In this document: one piece after another, positions 5,800-7,134 of the stretch
Position numbering within the stretch: position 1 is the first letter of the stretch
How the letters are laid out: every line of letters starts with the position of its first letter
NCBI GenBank assembly: GCA_021776145.1
Contig: JAJFGM010000514.1
Span: forward strand, 1-7,134
From: Kiloniellaceae bacterium
GTDB lineage: Bacteria; Pseudomonadota; Alphaproteobacteria; Kiloniellales; Kiloniellaceae
Length of the DNA stretch: 7,134 nucleotides
Reading direction: 5' to 3'
The notes under the pieces: model-generated
What the model was told of the DNA's origin: nothing
The model's database searches: none
What the model saw: only the letters and a program-made list of their open reading frames with translations
Made by a program: the position numbers and the translations under genes

Positions 5800-6528
5800 A
5801 TGAGCGCCCTGTACTTCCCACGATCCGCGGACTGTCGGACATCGCGACGGCACCGGGGCTTGTTATGCCTTCTCGGCGGGATTGCCTTGGCGGCACTCGT
5901 CTCTCTCGGCATGGCGCGGACGGCCCATGCGGCGGCAAATCCGCCTATGCCAGCGAGCGGTCGGCTCGACTTCGAGGTCGTCCGCCTGGGCGAGGTCATC
6001 GGCCACCACCGCTATGAATTTCACCGCAACGGCCGCGAACTCGAGGTCTTGATCGACGTCGAGGTTGCCGTTCGGCTGCTTTATGTCACGGTCTATCGTT
6101 TTCGCCACCGGGCGCGGGAAGTCTGGCGCGGCGGTCGCCTCGTGGCGTTGACTTCGACGACCCACGACGACGGCAGCGACTTCGAGCTTGAGGTCCGCGA
6201 ACAGGGGTCAGGAATGACCGTGCGCAGCAACGGTCGCGATGCGTCGGCGCCGCTCGATCTCGTGCCGACGTCGCTGTGGAATCGCGCCGCGGTCGCGCGC
6301 ATGCGCCTGCTCAACTCAATTCATGGTGCCGTCATGCCGATGAGTGTCGAAACGCTTGGCGTGGCCGAGGTCGAGGCGTCGGGGCGGTCCTTGCGGGCCG
6401 AGGGGTTCCTGCTTGACGCCCGCCCGGATTTCCGGCGCGAGGTCTGGTATGGCGGCAACGGCGAGTTGCTGCGGGTGCGCCTGGAAGGCAAGGACGGAAC
6501 GCCGGTCACCTACCGGCGGCGCGACTAA
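5800..6528 (+). CDS. Exported DUF6134-like protein of unknown function
   Basis: The product has 242 residues. ATG 5800 is chosen because it gives a full Sec signal peptide: a basic stretch with RRHR at 16-19, a hydrophobic core at about 21-38, and AHA|AA cleavage after residue 44. Its ribosome site is weak (CCAGG at 5787-5791). The mature part begins with GRLDFEVVRLGEVIGHHRYEF (54-74) and continues with VTVYRFRHRAREVWRGGRL (96-114), TSTTHDDGSDFELE (118-131) and SLWN at 158-161. This pattern of beta strands, with Y-x-F-x-H-x(3)-E-x-W-x(2)-G-x-L, fits DUF6134 as I know it. The mature protein has no cysteine. It should be periplasmic, soluble or envelope-associated; no enzymatic residues are evident and no function is assigned. 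It sits alone on the plus strand after the double terminator and converges with the ICMT-like gene 33 bp away, with no terminator visible between them. Confidence 0.8.
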   Translation: MSALYFPRSADCRTSRRHRGLLCLLGGIALAALVSLGMARTAHAAANPPMPASGRLDFEVVRLGEVIGHHRYEFHRNGRELEVLIDVEVAVRLLYVTVYRFRHRAREVWRGGRLVALTSTTHDDGSDFELEVREQGSGMTVRSNGRDASAPLDLVPTSLWNRAAVARMRLLNSIHGAVMPMSVETLGVAEVEASGRSLRAEGFLLDARPDFRREVWYGGNGELLRVRLEGKDGTPVTYRRRD

Positions 6529-6561
6529 ACATGATCCGCACTAGAACGCTGCCGTTTGCCT

Positions 6562-7062
6562 TCAGATAGATCGGCGTTCCGCCAAGGCCCGGCCCTCGAT
6601 ACGGATGCGGTGCCACAACAGCGCGGCGTTGAGCAGCGAAAAGATTACGGCCAGCTGCCAGGCGCCAAAGGCGAGGGGTAAAACCGCTAATTCCAGACAG
6701 ACGATGGCGTAGTTGGGGTGCTTGAGGAATCGGTAGGGGCCGCGCCGCACCAGGGCCGCATCGGGCAGGGTGATGATGCGTGTCGTCCAATAGGGGCCGA
6801 GGCTGACCAGCACCCAGATGCGGCCGGCCTGCAGCAGCAGGAACAGCACCAGCAGCGATGTCGACGGCGGCGTTGTCGGCGGCACGAAGACCAGCAGCGA
6901 CAGCAGCCAGGCACCGTGCAGCGCAACCATGAAGGGGTAGTGTCCGGCACCGACTTCCCGGCCACCGTCGGCCAGCAGGCGCCGTGTGTTGCGCCGCGCG
7001 TAGAGCAGCTCGGCCAGGCGCTGCAGTGCGACAAGAGCAATGACGAGCCAGAGCGGAGACAT
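6562..7062 (-). CDS. Isoprenylcysteine carboxyl methyltransferase (ICMT) family membrane protein
   Basis: The product has 166 residues and starts at ATG 7062. An in-frame stop (7077-7075) lies just upstream, so a longer start is impossible. Hydrophobic segments are visible at about 3-20, 42-60, 68-89 and 117-150, the last probably two helices. RRGPYRFLKHPNY (106-118) is the ICMT signature for S-adenosylmethionine binding, and RIRIEGRAL (152-160) follows at the place of the family's C-terminal R-x(3)-E-x(3)-L element. The N-terminal RLAELLYARRNTRRLLADGG and HYPFM resemble Bacillus YpbQ/BpsB, an O-methyltransferase of type III polyketide alkylpyrones. Bacteria generally lack prenylated CAAX proteins, so a small lipid or polyketide substrate is likelier than prenylcysteine; this is inference. 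No strong ribosome site is seen. The gene may be translationally coupled to an upstream minus-strand gene that ends 12 bases before its start. Confidence 0.85.
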   Translation of the reverse strand: MSPLWLVIALVALQRLAELLYARRNTRRLLADGGREVGAGHYPFMVALHGAWLLSLLVFVPPTTPPSTSLLVLFLLLQAGRIWVLVSLGPYWTTRIITLPDAALVRRGPYRFLKHPNYAIVCLELAVLPLAFGAWQLAVIFSLLNAALLWHRIRIEGRALAERRSI

Positions 7063-7074
7063 CGGCGCGTCCGA

Positions 7075-7134
7075 TCAGGCGGCGGCGCCGGCCGGCCCCC
7101 GCCGGCCGTTTCCGCCGGCGTCCAGGATGAGAAA
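7075..7134 (-). CDS. Possible 3' end of an upstream minus-strand gene
   Basis: Reading inward from the window edge, a frame of 19 codons ends at TGA (7077-7075), encoding FLILDAGGNG followed by an Arg/Gly/Ala/Pro-rich tail. Codon use in the first part (CTC ATC CTG GAC GCC) fits the neighbouring genes. Its stop is 12 bases before the ICMT-like start, as expected for an operon. The piece is too short to name a family. If the ICMT-like protein is an alkylpyrone methyltransferase, a type III polyketide synthase could lie here, but nothing visible proves it. Confidence 0.35.
   Translation of the reverse strand, partial: FLILDAGGNGRRGPAGAAA

Noticed and set aside
5845..5862. Twin-arginine (Tat) signal in the DUF6134-like protein (SRRHRG)
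   Set aside because: The RR pair is not followed by the usual x-F/L-L-K pattern; H-R-G follows, so an ordinary Sec signal is the better reading.

Overview
The window is GC-rich and looks like a chromosomal segment of an alphaproteobacterium, possibly Rhodospirillales-like. The evidence is the strong G/C bias at third codon positions, a perfect CtrA-type TTAA-N7-TTAA box, and protein families common in that class. No genome name can be read from the sequence.

Layout. (1) Positions 1-1425, minus strand: the first 475 codons of a dimethylglycine/sarcosine-dehydrogenase-like flavoprotein, cut by the window edge before its folate-binding GcvT domain. (2) Positions 1426-1986: a 561-bp divergent intergenic region. 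It holds a tandem CtrA-type site, several hairpins and inverted repeats, a direct repeat with two-helical-turn spacing, and alternative leader hairpins in front of the flavoprotein gene. (3) Positions 1987-5613, plus strand: one large acidic protein of 1208 residues with the build of a type I (ABC exporter) secretion substrate. In order it has an N-terminal module, immunoglobulin-like repeats, an embedded five-repeat propeller-like domain, two T1SS-143-type repeats, three RTX nonapeptides and a VCA0849-type secretion-target domain. (4) Positions 5628-5711: two nearly identical 42-bp units in tandem, each carrying a complete intrinsic terminator. (5) Positions 5800-6528, plus strand: an exported DUF6134-like protein of unknown function. 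(6) Positions 6562-7062, minus strand: an integral-membrane methyltransferase of the isoprenylcysteine carboxyl methyltransferase (ICMT) family, convergent with gene 5. The probable tail of another minus-strand gene lies just upstream of it.

The genes do not form one pathway. The flavoprotein belongs to one-carbon/methylamine catabolism. The large protein is probably a surface or extracellular Ca2+-dependent adhesin or matrix protein. The last genes belong to the envelope or to lipid/polyketide modification. The exporter genes for the large protein are not in the window.

The most notable observation is the propeller-like domain in the secreted protein. It sits exactly in the linker between two immunoglobulin-like repeats, and the only three cysteines of the 1208-residue chain flank it. 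Also notable are a LapG-like TAAG motif near the N-terminus, the tandem CtrA box and the duplicated terminator.
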